From contig CM031559.1 in assembly GCA_018466975.1 (NCBI GenBank), positions 186,001 to 250,000 of the forward strand: a stretch of DNA of 64,000 bases. The letters run 5' to 3'. The position numbers were made by a program, and so were the translations under genes. Below, one piece after another: positions 1-9,660 of the stretch. The notes under the pieces are model-generated. The model was not told the origin of the DNA. It did not search any database and was given only the letters and a program-made list of their open reading frames with translations. Position 1 is the stretch's first letter, and the number at the start of each line of letters is the position of its first letter. This stretch comes from Sparassis latifolia (Eukaryota > Basidiomycota > Agaricomycetes > Polyporales > Sparassidaceae).

Positions 1-1676
1 TGAGGTCGAGAGATGTAAAATAATGAGCTCCCGCTAAATTCTGATATGAATCATCAATGTGCAACAAGGGATAACTATTTTGAATCGTCTTTTCATTCAG
101 TAGACGATAATCGGCACAGATCCGCATAGTTCCATCTTTCTTCCTTATCGGCATCAAGGGAGATGACCAGAGGGACTCACTTGGTTCAATGATGCCTTCT
201 GCTAGGCCTTCGTTAACGAAATCCCGAATAGCTTCGTGCTCAAGTGGCAAAAATGGTCATCCACAAGCTCGGATAGGCTGTTGATTTGGGTCCTTCAATT
301 CAACTGAATGCATCCATTGACACTTTGGCAGGAAGCCTATCTTTTTTCGAAATAGCTTAGGGAATTTCTTCTTTACGAAGTCCTTCAATTTTGTACCAAA
401 TGACTTCTTTTCCTCCGGTTTCATATTTAAATTATCCCTTTCTTCGGCCATAACATGCAGCGGTGACTCAGCTGTTACTAATGTGGGTGACATGTGAACA
501 GTGCCAGTCAATAAAGACTTAACTGGAGCCTGCTTACTCGGGTGAATCTCTGTGGTTCTCGTGTTACGATCATCTGTAAGCGTCCAAGAGTTCTTCGGCC
601 AGCAGGGTTGAGCGTTGTGTTGCTTCATACAATTCTGCCCAGTGACAAGACCATAACAAAGGTGGCTATTTGGATCAAGCACATATGCATACATTCCGTA
701 CTTGATACCACCTAACATAATACGGAATCGTGCAAAGGCAAATGTTGTAGTACTGCCGGCTCCTAATATAATGCGAGTGTCGATGGGAAAAACTTCTGCA
801 TGAATCTGTCGAATGAGTTCGAGCTTGATATAAGAGCACGCTGCTCCCGTGTTGAGGATAGCATCCGTTTCATGTCATTTACAGTAATCCCAATTGCCTA
901 GCTTGACGCTATAAGATGGTAATTTCGTATGACCACCATCAGTAAGTATAAGATTGTGCAGTTCCGGACAACTGAGCTGATCCTCAATGTCTGTCGACTT
1001 GGGCAGAGCATCCTTGAACAGCAGAGCATTCTCAAAGGCATGTAGATCTTGGCATGGACGAGAGCGCGAAGGTTGTAACTGTCGAGGCTTTCTTGATAAG
1101 CAACAATTGCGAGCAAAGTGACCAAATCCATTGCAGTTGAAACGACATACCCGGGAATCGGTTCTGGCCCCACTACTGTTCCTCAACATAGGCTGCATCA
1201 CATCAAGATACATCGGCACTGGCCTAGTGCTTGCCGTGGGTGATGTCGATATCGAGACCGGTGGTGTGAATGATTCAGGGATGGCAGGAGAATGCTGCGG
1301 GTTTTTGCGAAAGAAATTCTTGGCCTTCTTTGTTAGTGAGGAGCCATGATTCTGCGTGCCGCGATATAGATTCGAAAGTCAGTCGAGCTCATGGGCAGCA
1401 TGATACATCTCCTCCAGCTTGGTTGGCTTCTCGCGATGGAGATCCCTAGTGATATCGGGAGGGAGATGGCTAAGGAAATGGGAAAGCCGATCACCAAAAG
1501 TCATTTCCTGAGCAGGAATCTGGGACTCATATGTTCTAAAGTTCTCACTGTAACATGCAAGGTTTCCTTTATACGTTATTGTGTGAAGCTCATTACGGAG
1601 GCTTTCAATTCAGAGCGGTGAATCATACTTGCCTTTGAGCCATCGCTTCATTCTATCTAGTGTTGTTGGTGGCTTG
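1..1676 (-). pseudogene. Ty3/gypsy retroelement relic: gag C-terminus, zinc knuckle, protease and start of reverse transcriptase
   Basis: Read on the minus strand, this is the 3' part of gag running into pol of a Ty3/gypsy LTR retrotransposon. The distal gag (about 1676-1380) includes the stretch LDRMKRWLKGKYDSPL. A CCHC-like zinc knuckle (NCNGFGHFARNC) lies near 1100-1150. A retropepsin-like segment lies near 700-868, and the reverse transcriptase start near 1-175 includes MPIRKKDGTMRICADYRLLN, the usual Ty3 RT opening. The element leaves the window at its left edge. It is dead: the protease catalytic triplet reads NTG instead of DTG (about 850), gag has in-frame TGA codons (after DSPL, and after HELD), and an unrelated repeat interrupts it at 1677. 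The identification is firm. Exact domain borders are approximate because of the damage. Confidence 0.88.
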
Positions 1677-2305
1677 ACTTTTAAGCCCAAGCCAGGCCAA
1701 GCCAAGCTGTAGAAAGCCCGGCCAAGCCTGGCCAAAGCTGTCCGAAAGCCTTGCTGCTGGGCCTGGCTTGAGAATGCTCAAGCCCAAGCCGAGCCCGCGA
1801 GTCCGGGGCTTTCGGCGCTATGTGCAGCAAAAATACAGAACTGCCTAACCCAACATTCGGCCTCATTCACACCTCACTGCTACCTTTGCTGGCACTCCTG
1901 GGCATACCAGAAAATTCCTCACTTTCACTATGACAACCCCTTCTATGATATGCTCTTTTTTCCCCCAAAGGTGAGTATCTTCATGAAGGTATGATGATAT
2001 TGAAACCCTTATGAACATTCATAGACTGGCACAACTCACCTATAATGCTATCCTAGAGGCTGCCAGTCAAGTTGAGCTGTCAATTTCTTATTAATCAACT
2101 ATCTGAGTAGGTCACCTAGTAGCTACATACAAAATATTTTTTTTCTTCAGCAGGCCCTGGCTTGAGCCCAAGCCAAGCCTGAGCCAAGCCCAAGCCCTAC
2201 CATCAGGCCTAGTTTGGAGTTTGATGAAGCCCAAGCCTGCTAAAGCCAAGCCAAAGCCAGGGCTTTTAGGCCAAGCCAGGCCCTCAACAACACTAATTCC
2301 ATCCC
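1677..2305. repeat. AAGCC-rich repeat element inserted in the retroelement gag
   Basis: Both ends of this segment are full of imperfect AAGCCCAAGCC / GGCTTGGC repeats, and each end has a similar motif (TTTTAAGCCCAAGCCAGGCC near 1678, GCTTTTAGGCCAAGCCAGGC near 2258). The middle (about 1830-2150) is AT-richer and has no coding signal. It splits the retroelement gag, whose homology stops near 2305 and resumes near 1676. I see no clean target-site duplication, so the borders are within about 15 bp. The class is unknown. It could be a non-autonomous element or an expanded low-complexity repeat. Confidence 0.6.
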
Positions 2306-2776
2306 AGTCCAACACTTTCCCTTGCTCCTTCATCTCCTTTTTTGTGCAATGTAGCTGCACATTGTGTCATTGCGAAGTAAGATAGAAATTTGCATGACCC
2401 AGTCAACCGCTGAAATGTGCTGGGCTGTAAGGTAATCTTCGATAATCGAGATCCAGGTATTCACATCGTCTGAATTGCATCCTCGGAAAAGTGGGAGGTC
2501 AGCCTTGATACTCGCCGGTCGTGTAGCAGTCATTGTAGAGGGTGAAGCCGAGCTCTGTGGAGGTGCCTGCACAGTTATCTGCACTGTAGACAGAGCGTTC
2601 TGTAAAATGTACTGCATCTGAGCAGCACTCACGGTACTTGCCTGTGCCACGGCTGCTTCTGCAGATACCTGTGAAATCCTTTGGTCAAGCATGTCCAAAA
2701 TTGGCTGCAAGGCTTGAAAACTCTCAGGCGAAACTGCGGCAGCAAGCGCTGCGAGCAACGGATGAAGGTCGGCCAT
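2306..2776 (-). pseudogene. Ty3/gypsy gag N-terminal part, truncated
   Basis: The start of gag of the same retroelement, reading from ATG at 2776. The first 140 residues are open: an Ala/Gln-rich N-terminus, then a capsid-like stretch (ADLPLFRGCNSDDVNTWI, then a helix with DYLTAQHISAVDWVMQISIL), as in Ty3-type Gag proteins. A frameshift near 2340-2360 moves the homology into the frame reading GKVLDWDGISVV, after which the AAGCC-rich insertion cuts it. It would have encoded the particle-forming Gag. About 130 bp separate the ATG from the presumed LTR, a normal leader length. Confidence 0.82.
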
Positions 2777-2907
2777 AGCGCTAAATAGTCAATGAAGGGA
2801 TGAGGACGTACGTTGATTAAAAATCCAGATAGAACAAAGACTAGAGAATGATGTAGAATAGAGGCAAGACCAATAAACAGCTGTTGAAGTCGGCAACAGG
2901 GTAAGCA

Positions 2908-3100
2908 TGTCGGAATGAAGGAATCAATGACCCTTCATTTGCGCAAATGAAGATTTCGCTTACTATCGGAGTCTCGGAAAGCGGCGAGACCTACTAATAT
3001 TTTTGGGTATTTACTCCGACTTGATATGTATGTTAATCTTCTGTATTTGTACGATACGAGTCTCGATGTCAGCCTCGCATTAAGTGCGGTATCGTCCACA
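2908..3100 (-). repeat. LTR of the Ty3/gypsy relic
   Basis: On the minus strand this 193-bp stretch begins TGTGGACGAT and ends ATTCCGACA, so it has the TG...CA ends of an LTR and lies just upstream of gag. It contains a perfect 20-bp palindrome at 2933-2952 (CTTCATTTGCGCAAATGAAG). The other LTR is outside the window, so the boundaries are inferred from the termini and from the second, inverted fragment at 3122. Confidence 0.65.
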
Positions 3101-3121
3101 TATGTATTCATGAACTACATA

Positions 3122-3219
3122 TGTGGACGATAGCCAAGCACTTAATGCGAGTAATGACATCGAGACTCGTATCGTACAAATACAGAAGATTAACATACAT
3201 ATCAAGTCGGAGTAAATAC
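3122..3219 (+). repeat. Truncated LTR copy in inverted orientation, forming a near-palindrome with the LTR at 2908-3100
   Basis: This segment starts TGTGGACGAT and follows the reverse complement of 3100-3008 nearly base for base, up to AGTAAATA, where similarity stops. The two arms (3008-3100 and 3122-3219) are separated by 21 bp whose own ends are complementary (TATGTA...TACATA), so single-stranded DNA could form a hairpin of about 95 bp. The second half of the LTR is missing. Confidence 0.75.
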
Positions 3220-3261
3220 TGGCAAATATCCAAGTCCAACAAATCGGTCAAAGCGCGTGCG

Positions 3262-3560
3262 GCGGCGGGAGCCGAAGTTGCAGGGGGTGGTGTAAAACTG
3301 TGATGGAGCCCTCGTCCACCACAGGACTCTCTATCTGTTCGGACGTTCACGTATTAATATTCAGACCTGCTCAGTTAGAAGTACACCGTAGGTCGCCGAA
3401 CGAGCGCGCGAGCAAAATGAGTCCGCGCATTTGCACGATCTCCGGAGGGGCCAGTAGGGAACGGGCGAATTGTAGGTGCATCATTTCAGTACATGTTGGT
3501 GCTATAGGTCCATGTTCCATCGCTTGATATGGCGCTTCAAATGTTGTACTTGTGCCACTG
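3262..3560 (-). pseudogene. Decayed promoter/5' region of a seventh mini-protein gene copy
   Basis: Read on the minus strand, this matches the upstream region of the mini-protein gene at 4442-4604 through several blocks: GCGATGGAACATGGACCT, the CACCTACAATT block, a CCAAT-box remnant (CCCTACTGG where the others have CCTATTGG), GCAAAT followed by ATTTTGCT at 3411-3434, GAACGTCCG, and CGAGGGCTCCATCACAG. The TATA box is lost (ACAGATAGA where the intact copy has GTATAAAAGA). Similarity ends near 3262 before any ATG, next to the inverted LTR fragment. It faces away from copy A, so the two were once a divergent pair. Confidence 0.7.
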
Positions 3561-4180
3561 ACGTCCTTATCTGAGGACGCTTGGTTGTGATCGATGCGCA
3601 GTTGCCAGAAGCGAAGACACTGCAAGCTCCGAATGGACAGCTCATTTCGCGCGGGGTGATGGGGCTTAAGCTTGTTGGAATTCTGACGAATTTTTTCTTT
3701 GATAACAGTCCGAGTTTGCTGTCGACGCTGAGAGTACGGACTCCGAGTGGTACGCACAGATAAGAATCAGGCGGCATATTAGCACCTGACTTGTAATGGC
3801 GCGTACAACGTGCAGCCCCTTACGGTGGATGCAGGTTCTGGTACGTATACCACAGCGGGGCGTACATGCACCTCCCCAAGATATTTCGCGCAGATAGCGG
3901 CGCCGCACCCCCAGGTGGCCAGGGCCTACCTGGGATGCGATGATACCGCCTATAAGTGGCTCGGAATAGAATTTTAAATCCAGTGTTTCCGACGGGGCGG
4001 CCGGTAGTACCTCGGAAGTTGGAACGATGGACGATAGCTCAGGGAAGACAGAACTGAGAGGACCCTGGGCCCAGTGACACCAGGGTGCGCGGCCCTGAGG
4101 CGTGCCAGAATATCGAGCGATGGAACATGGACCTGTCGATCTTTGCAGGACTTGGAGAGGAACGACGCACCTACAATTTT
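3561..4180. other. Spacer between divergent mini-protein promoters, no gene recognised
   Basis: Open frames run on both strands (for example 191 codons on the minus strand from 4241) but carry no recognisable family and overlap promoter-like sequence. The right end contains the GCGATGGAACATGGACCT block shared with the relic promoter at 3262-3560. Confidence 0.4.
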
Positions 4181-4185
4181 CCAGA

Positions 4186-4346
4186 TCCCTATTGGCCCTT
4201 GGTGAGATCGTGTGGGTCATGCTGGACCGCGGCACGATCACGATCGTGCAAATGCGCGGGACTCGATTTGCTCGCCCGCTCCGCGACCTACGGTGCCCTA
4301 ACCCGGTAGGTCTGAGTACCTCTCGACTCTGAACGTCCGTATAAAA
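4186..4346 (+). promoter_or_regulatory. Promoter of mini-protein copy A
   Basis: An inverted CCAAT box (CCTATTGGCC, core 4191-4195) is followed by GCAAAT at 4248-4253 and ATTTGC at 4266-4271, an inverted repeat with a 12-bp spacer, and then TATAAAA at 4340-4346, about 100 bp before the ATG. The same three elements in the same order precede the other five copies. Confidence 0.72.
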
Positions 4347-4441
4347 GACCTACAGTCGTCGAGGGCTCCATCACCAGCCCACCCACTCACCAAACCACCA
4401 CAGTTTTAAAACACCCCCCCACAGCTTCAGCCAAACTTACT

Positions 4442-4604
4442 ATGGTACTGCTTCCACCGCTCTCAGAGTCAGAGCACTTTTTCTGATGCTTCGTTGGTGC
4501 AGCCCGAGCTGCCCCCTTCTAACGTCAAGTGTGCGTCTGCCGCTTCTGGCGTCGGGGCGTGTTCGTACCCGAACTGCGCGTGTGGCGAGGCTCCGAAAGC
4601 TTAG
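4442..4604 (+). CDS. 34-residue four-cysteine mini-protein, copy A
   Basis: Exons 4442-4444 (ATG only) and 4503-4604; the intron is 4445-4502 (58 bp, GTACTG...TGCAG, branch-like CTGAT). The product is 34 residues with Cys at 11, 21, 26 and 28 (C-x9-C-x4-C-x-C) and C-terminus SGVGACSYPNCACGEAPKA. It differs from the other copies by Leu for Gln at residue 4. Unspliced, the reading frame meets TGA inside the intron, so splicing is needed here. Compared with copy F, about 17 codons differ synonymously and only 2 change an amino acid, which is strong evidence that the peptide itself is under selection. There is no signal peptide, membrane segment or CaaX box. A metal-binding (metallothionein-like) role is possible from the CxC motif, but four cysteines are few for that family and I do not recognise the sequence. 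Confidence 0.8.
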
Positions 4605-6290
4605 GTGAACCCACCTCATTGATCTACATGTCGCTCGAGAGTATCGACGTTGGAGCAGGGAGTGTTTGCAAGGAGAGAGTCGGATGGCAGTTGACAGGAT
4701 GCAAGTTGTTTGTATGAAACGAGAAGTGAGATAATGCGCTTGACCCGAAATTGTCGTTGCGTATGCTAAGATGTCGGTGTCGTGGTGAGGTCAGAGGCCG
4801 GTGCCGTGTTGATTGGATGGATGCAGGGCTCCTTCTCCCCCGCGTGTGCTGCGACTATTCAATACATCGGGCCTCAGGAAGGGTCGAAGACTTGGAACGA
4901 GAGCTTGCGTGCTATGCGACCATACGACTGACCGAATCCAGGTCGTACCGACTTCAAGTTCTTCCTCTCTTTTCACTTCTATTTCTTTTCTTCGTTTCTT
5001 CGTTTCTTCTCCAGGGTGTGTGACATGCCCCTTCTGTCCCGCGCTCAGTGGCATACCTGCGAGTGACATATCAGCATTTAACGACGATATTATCGTGCTT
5101 GTGTAGAGGACACTCGTGCCACTGCTGGCCGATGGGGCTGCCCCCGAAGCTCTCTCTTGCAGACATTGCTGTTCCTAGTCGTCTGGATGATCGCGTGTCG
5201 ACAGCTAGAGCGGTTATGTCTGATGGGCATGAGCTAGTGGTAGCTCACAACTGTGGAAGACAGTGTGGATGAGAAGACAGAATCAAGCCCAGGTAACGAG
5301 ATGGCAGGGCTTAGCGGCAGTCCACTTGGCAAGAACAGCGCCGGACTGAAGCCTGCGATAGTGAGTTGGGACAGAGGATCGGGACGTACATTAATACGGA
5401 CCCTGTAAAGTGTGTCTATCAGCAGGAACCGTGCGTACCGACACATTATATATACATCATTTACTCTCGTTGTCGTGGCGAGGCGTCAAAGGCTTCGATG
5501 CATCCACCTTACGTGCGATGGGCAGGCACTAAATTCATAACAAAGTGCATTGAGAGACCCGAAGGCTAAAGGAAAGTCGGATGAGGTAGTTGCGCAGATA
5601 TACAAGAATTTGAACCGCTGCTCCAGGCATATGCTGGGCCGAACTGTCCGACAGTAGTGAAGTAATACGATTCTACACGGTGTCGTGCGAACGTAGTGCC
5701 ATGCCATAGTTTGATTGTGTGCGAGTCGCTTCAGTGGAATATGATGCTGCCCTATCGCTGGAGAATAGCGGTCCACGGAACTTAAAAGGGTGAGTCGATG
5801 TGACTGGAGTAAAGGTACACGATAATGAAACGCACGTTGCATAGCGAGATCCCTCATAATACTCCTCTTCCACGAAATCCGCCGCGAGAGGATTATGCGC
5901 GACCCGCGGAACCTCCAGAATCTCGTCATCGCTCAGCTCATCTGCGTCTCTATCCTCCAACCCGTCGCCCGGCAAATTGCGCTCCGCGACATTACCGCCA
6001 TCAACGGGTGATGCCCGACGTGTTTTTCTGCACCGTACAGGAAGCTCAGTCGCCTTCGCACCGCAGATGCAACATAACACCCCAGGGTCCTTCGCGATGA
6101 TCTGATGCTATCTTCAAACACATTCTCCGCGCCAACACCGACCCCGTTCGCAAGGGCGACTACCACATCGGCCTGACGCGCAGACGAGAAGACATGCGTG
6201 CGCAAGGTACGTCTGGGCGATCTCGACATTTACAGCCCGAAGCGCGCTACAGACTGGCGGACCAAGGTGAACGCTGAGTTTCGTCCGTTT
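4605..6290. other. Intergenic, no gene recognised
   Basis: Only short frames without recognisable domains. A CT/TTTC-rich stretch lies near 4960-5015. The segment GGCGAGGCGTCAAAGGCTT at about 5477 slightly resembles the end of the mini-protein exon, but not enough to call a relic. Confidence 0.4.
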
Positions 6291-6636
6291 CGATGCATCC
6301 ATTGTTCGGCGGGTGTATGTACATTGCACACTCTGAGTAGTACCATTTCTGAGCTGGGTCGATCCAGGGTAATGCTTCGTTCTGAAAGAAACTGTAAATC
6401 ATTATTCTTTCCTGCGTCGCCCGTTGAGAACGATTGTCAGTGCGCACGACTGAGGTACAGAATCCGATCCTAGGAACGTGTCGGCGTCGCACCTTTCACT
6501 TCTAATCAAATCAAGGCCTTGGGATATGTCTGCTCAGCCAGGCCATAACGGCAGCGAAGCTGGTCCATCTGAAGCTATAGCGCAGGGTAGAAGTACTGGG
6601 TGGAAAACGCAGCGTGCTCACCATTAGCCGACTTCC

Positions 6637-6820
6637 TATTGGGTCCCGACAGCAGCGCTCTGCCGGGACCGTCCTCGATCGTGTGCACAGCGTGACGCAC
6701 CCCGATAGCCCATGCAAATGCGCTGGACTCGATTTGCTCTCTCGTCCGCGGCCCTGGCATCCCAACATGGTTGATCGCCTTATCGTAGCAGGTCCTGCAG
6801 CACCAGAGGAGGTATAAAAG
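6637..6820 (+). promoter_or_regulatory. Promoter of mini-protein copy B
   Basis: CCAAT box (CTATTGGG, 6636-6643), GCAAAT at 6714-6719 and ATTTGC at 6732-6737 with a 12-bp spacer, and TATAAAAG at 6813-6820, 95 bp before the ATG. The whole upstream block from about 6290 is repeated before copies C and D. Confidence 0.78.
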
Positions 6821-6914
6821 ACCTTCAGTTTCGACGGAGGGTCTCCACCACCCACTCACCCAACCGAGCCACACACCTAGTCTTCTACCACCACCACCAG
6901 CTTCAAAGTTTACA

Positions 6915-7070
6915 ATGGTGAGCAATCCACTGCACGTGCCCCGTGCCTTACTGATTCTTCCGATGCAGCCCGAGCAGCCCCCGTCCAACGTCAAGTGCGC
7001 GTCCGCCGCTTCCGGTGTCGGAGCGTGTTCCTACCCCAGCTGCGCGTGCGGCGAGGCTCCGAAGGCTTAG
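6915..7070 (+). CDS. 34-residue four-cysteine mini-protein, copy B
   Basis: Exons 6915-6917 (ATG only) and 6969-7070; the intron is 6918-6968 (51 bp, GTGAGC...TGCAG, branch-like ACTGAT). The product is 34 residues, begins MPEQPPSNVKCASA and has Cys 11, 21, 26, 28. It is identical to copies C and D and differs from E and F by Ser/Ala at residue 13 and Ser/Asn at residue 25. The intron length is a multiple of three and has no stop, so unspliced mRNA would add 17 in-frame, partly hydrophobic residues after Met. Function unknown; a small metal- or redox-active peptide is one guess. Copy C follows in direct orientation 1.9 kb downstream, within a repeated unit. Confidence 0.82.
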   Translation: MVSNPLHVPRALLILPMQPEQPPSNVKCASAASGVGACSYPSCACGEAPKA

Positions 7071-7269
7071 TGTCCCATCATCCCTCTTCGCGTGCGTTGG
7101 AGAGGGCGTTCATTGAATGTGCGAGGCGATGCAGAGATGTGTATGAGGTCGGAAGCAGCAGCAGCCGAAGTTGTTGGCCGAAGGGCCGCGGAGGTCGATG
7201 TTTGTGTAAAGGAGAATCCAAGTTCGTCGATTCAATTTGCGAGACGAGGGAGAGTACAATACGCGGTTC

Positions 7270-7293
7270 GGATGCAGCAGCAGCAGCAGCAGG
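7270..7293. repeat. CAG trinucleotide run
   Basis: Six uninterrupted CAG units downstream of copy B. The homologous positions after copies C (about 9173) and D (about 32990) have only two or three units, so the run expanded locally. It is not in a supported coding frame. Confidence 0.8.
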
Positions 7294-8530
7294 AGTCATC
7301 TGTCAACGGGACGGAGTTTTGACGTTTGTGTACCAAGAGGGCTCGTGATCCTGCCCACTTAGTCTCGATTCCAGACGTTGACGCACGGAAGCAGTCGAAA
7401 AAACCATTCGCTGAGACCATGGCGCGTTGGCCTTCGCTGAGGAGATGTTCTTCTGGACTGCTGCTCGGGGCAGTCGCCCCATCGAATGTAGGTGACATTT
7501 CACATCCAGGATCTGAATACTGGCGGGCGCCTGACGAGCAGTGTTCCACGACGAGCCACCGAGCGCACAGCGAAAGTCGTACCTGGCATGTCTGCCCAAC
7601 GTTAACGAACCCACACTGATTGGACGCGGTCCTCCAATCGCCGCTCTTCTCTGCATAGCGTCTTCCTCCTGTCTGCGCTATGATACGTTCAGGAAGTCAG
7701 GTACACCGAAGACGTGGACTGCGCGCTAGGCAACCGCACCACGATTGCCCCTTTTCTCTCGACTTTCAATTCTTCTTTGGTGTGTGGCACTCTCTCTTCC
7801 GCACTTGTTCTGGCGGCCTATTTATATATAATATGACGACGTTGGATAGGTGTGCAGGGGTGGCGTACCTTTATCGAGGACGTTGGGGGTGGGGTCAGGC
7901 ACCGTTGGACCATGCATTTGCGGAGACCAGGCGGCTGTTCTGCGGTGGTGGTGTTGCTTTGAACCGCTGCTCGAGGCAGTCGTCGCATAAGAGGTGGACC
8001 ATTAAACACTGTGCGTACGCGATGGAGATTTGAGGGTGGTGGCTCGCGCGTTCGTCCCCGGTTTGCGATAGGTTTCAATTTGAACAGCCAGCAGCGTACG
8101 TAGATGTCCATACGTCAGACTACTACTGCGTGCTGTCTCGAGACTGCATGAATTCTAAAGTTATGCCGGCCTGCTCTTCACATGCTGCCATTGTTCGTCA
8201 GGCGTATGTACATTGCCCACTCCGAGTGGTATCATTTCTAAGCAGCGTCGATTCAGGGTAACGTTTCGTTCTCGAACAAAATGGAACATATTTCCTGCAT
8301 CGCACGTTGAGAACGATCGTCAGTGCGAGTGAGGACGCACCACGGTCAGGTGTAGAATCCAATCCTAGGAACGTGTCAGTGTCGCATCTTTCACTTCTGG
8401 TCGAATCAAGGCCTTGGGATATGTCTGCTCAGCCAGGCCATAACGACAGCGAAGCTGGTCCATCTGAAGTCATAGTGCAGCGTAGAAGTACTGAGCGGAA
8501 AACGCAGCGTGCTCACCATTAACCGACTTC

Positions 8531-8715
8531 CTATTGGGTCCCGACAGCAGCGCTCTGCCGGGACCGTACTCGATCGCGTGCACAGCATGACGCACCCCGA
8601 TAGCCCATGCAAATGCGCTGGACTCGATTTGCTCTCTCGTCCGCGGCCCCGGCGTCCTAACATGGTCGATCGCCTTATCGTAGCGGGTCCTGCAGCATCC
8701 AGTGAGGTATTAAAG
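8531..8715 (+). promoter_or_regulatory. Promoter of mini-protein copy C
   Basis: CCAAT box (CTATTGGG, 8531-8538), GCAAAT at 8609-8614 and ATTTGC at 8627-8632 with a 12-bp spacer. The TATA-like element is TATTAAAG at 8708-8715, one base longer than in copy B, which may lower basal transcription. It is otherwise nearly identical to the copy B promoter. Confidence 0.75.
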
Positions 8716-8809
8716 ACCTTCAATATCGACGGAGGGTCTCCATCACCCACTCACCCAACCGAGCCACACACCTAGTCTTCTACCACCACCACCAGCTTCA
8801 AAGTTTACA

Positions 8810-8965
8810 ATGGTGAGCAATCCACTGCACGTGCCCCGTGCCTTACTGACTCTTCCGATGCAGCCCGAGCAGCCCCCGTCCAACGTCAAGTGCGCGTCCG
8901 CCGCTTCCGGTGTCGGAGCGTGTTCCTATCCCAGCTGCGCGTGCGGCGAGGCCCCGAAGGCTTAG
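8810..8965 (+). CDS. 34-residue four-cysteine mini-protein, copy C
   Basis: Exons 8810-8812 (ATG only) and 8864-8965; the intron is 8813-8863 (51 bp, GTGAGC...TGCAG, branch-like CTGAC). The predicted peptide is identical to copies B and D. The exon-2 differences from copy B that I found (TAC/TAT, GCT/GCC) are synonymous. The intron is again a stop-free multiple of three. The gene sits about 0.7 kb upstream of the gene starting at 9661, and both belong to segmental block 1. Function unknown; see copy A for the cysteine pattern. Confidence 0.82.
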   Translation: MVSNPLHVPRALLTLPMQPEQPPSNVKCASAASGVGACSYPSCACGEAPKA

Positions 8966-9660
8966 TGCCCCACCCATCACCCTTCTTCGCGTGTCGTTGG
9001 AGCTGGCGTCGACAGAATGTGCGAGGCGAGACGAGGTGTGCAGAGTACGCGGATCGGAAGCAGCTGAAGTCGTTAATTGAAGGGATGCGGAGGTAGATGT
9101 TTGTGTAAAGGAGAATCCAAGTTCGTGGATTGAATTTGCGAGACGAGACAGAGTACAGGACGAGATTCGGATGCAGCAGCTGCTGGAGTCCTCGGTCACA
9201 GGGACGCGGAATTTTGAAGTTTGTGTGCAAGAGAATTCAGGAGGCCTCGTGAGGCTGTATGCCTGGATATCTTCGATCTCGCGGAGAGCTGGGATCTTCA
9301 TGTTTTGAACAAGTACTAGCAGGGCAGCTCGCGAGCTCCGCCCTGTTCTCCCTCCGCACCGCAAAGGAAAAAGTTATGTCCACGCGAAGAAGACGAAAGA
9401 GACGCGCACCGGCTGTACACCTGTGTAATCGAGCCAGGGAATTCGTTTATATCGGCCAGCACACCGCCAGAAAGAGGACCTTCATACCGCGTCGAACGCG
9501 GCGAACTCACTGAACCGTTGATCGGGAAGGAGATCTCAGTGCACGTGCCTTGATGCGACACTGAATGAGGTATGTTGCGTGAAACATAGAACTGCATGTT
9601 CAAGTTCGGAACGAGTCCTCACAACTTGAACCGAGATTCTCTTCGTTTTTCGTACTTACC

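Noticed and set aside
257..718. 153-codon minus-strand frame as a host gene
   Set aside because: It continues directly from the retropepsin segment and leads to the reverse transcriptase start, so it is part of the Ty3/gypsy pol.
4442..4604. Mini-protein as a mating pheromone precursor
   Set aside because: Basidiomycete pheromone precursors end in a CaaX box; this peptide ends GEAPKA with its last Cys six residues from the end.
5470..5500. GGCGAGGCGTCAAAGGCTT as a decayed mini-protein exon end
   Set aside because: Only about 20 bases match loosely and no promoter or cysteine codons lie around it.
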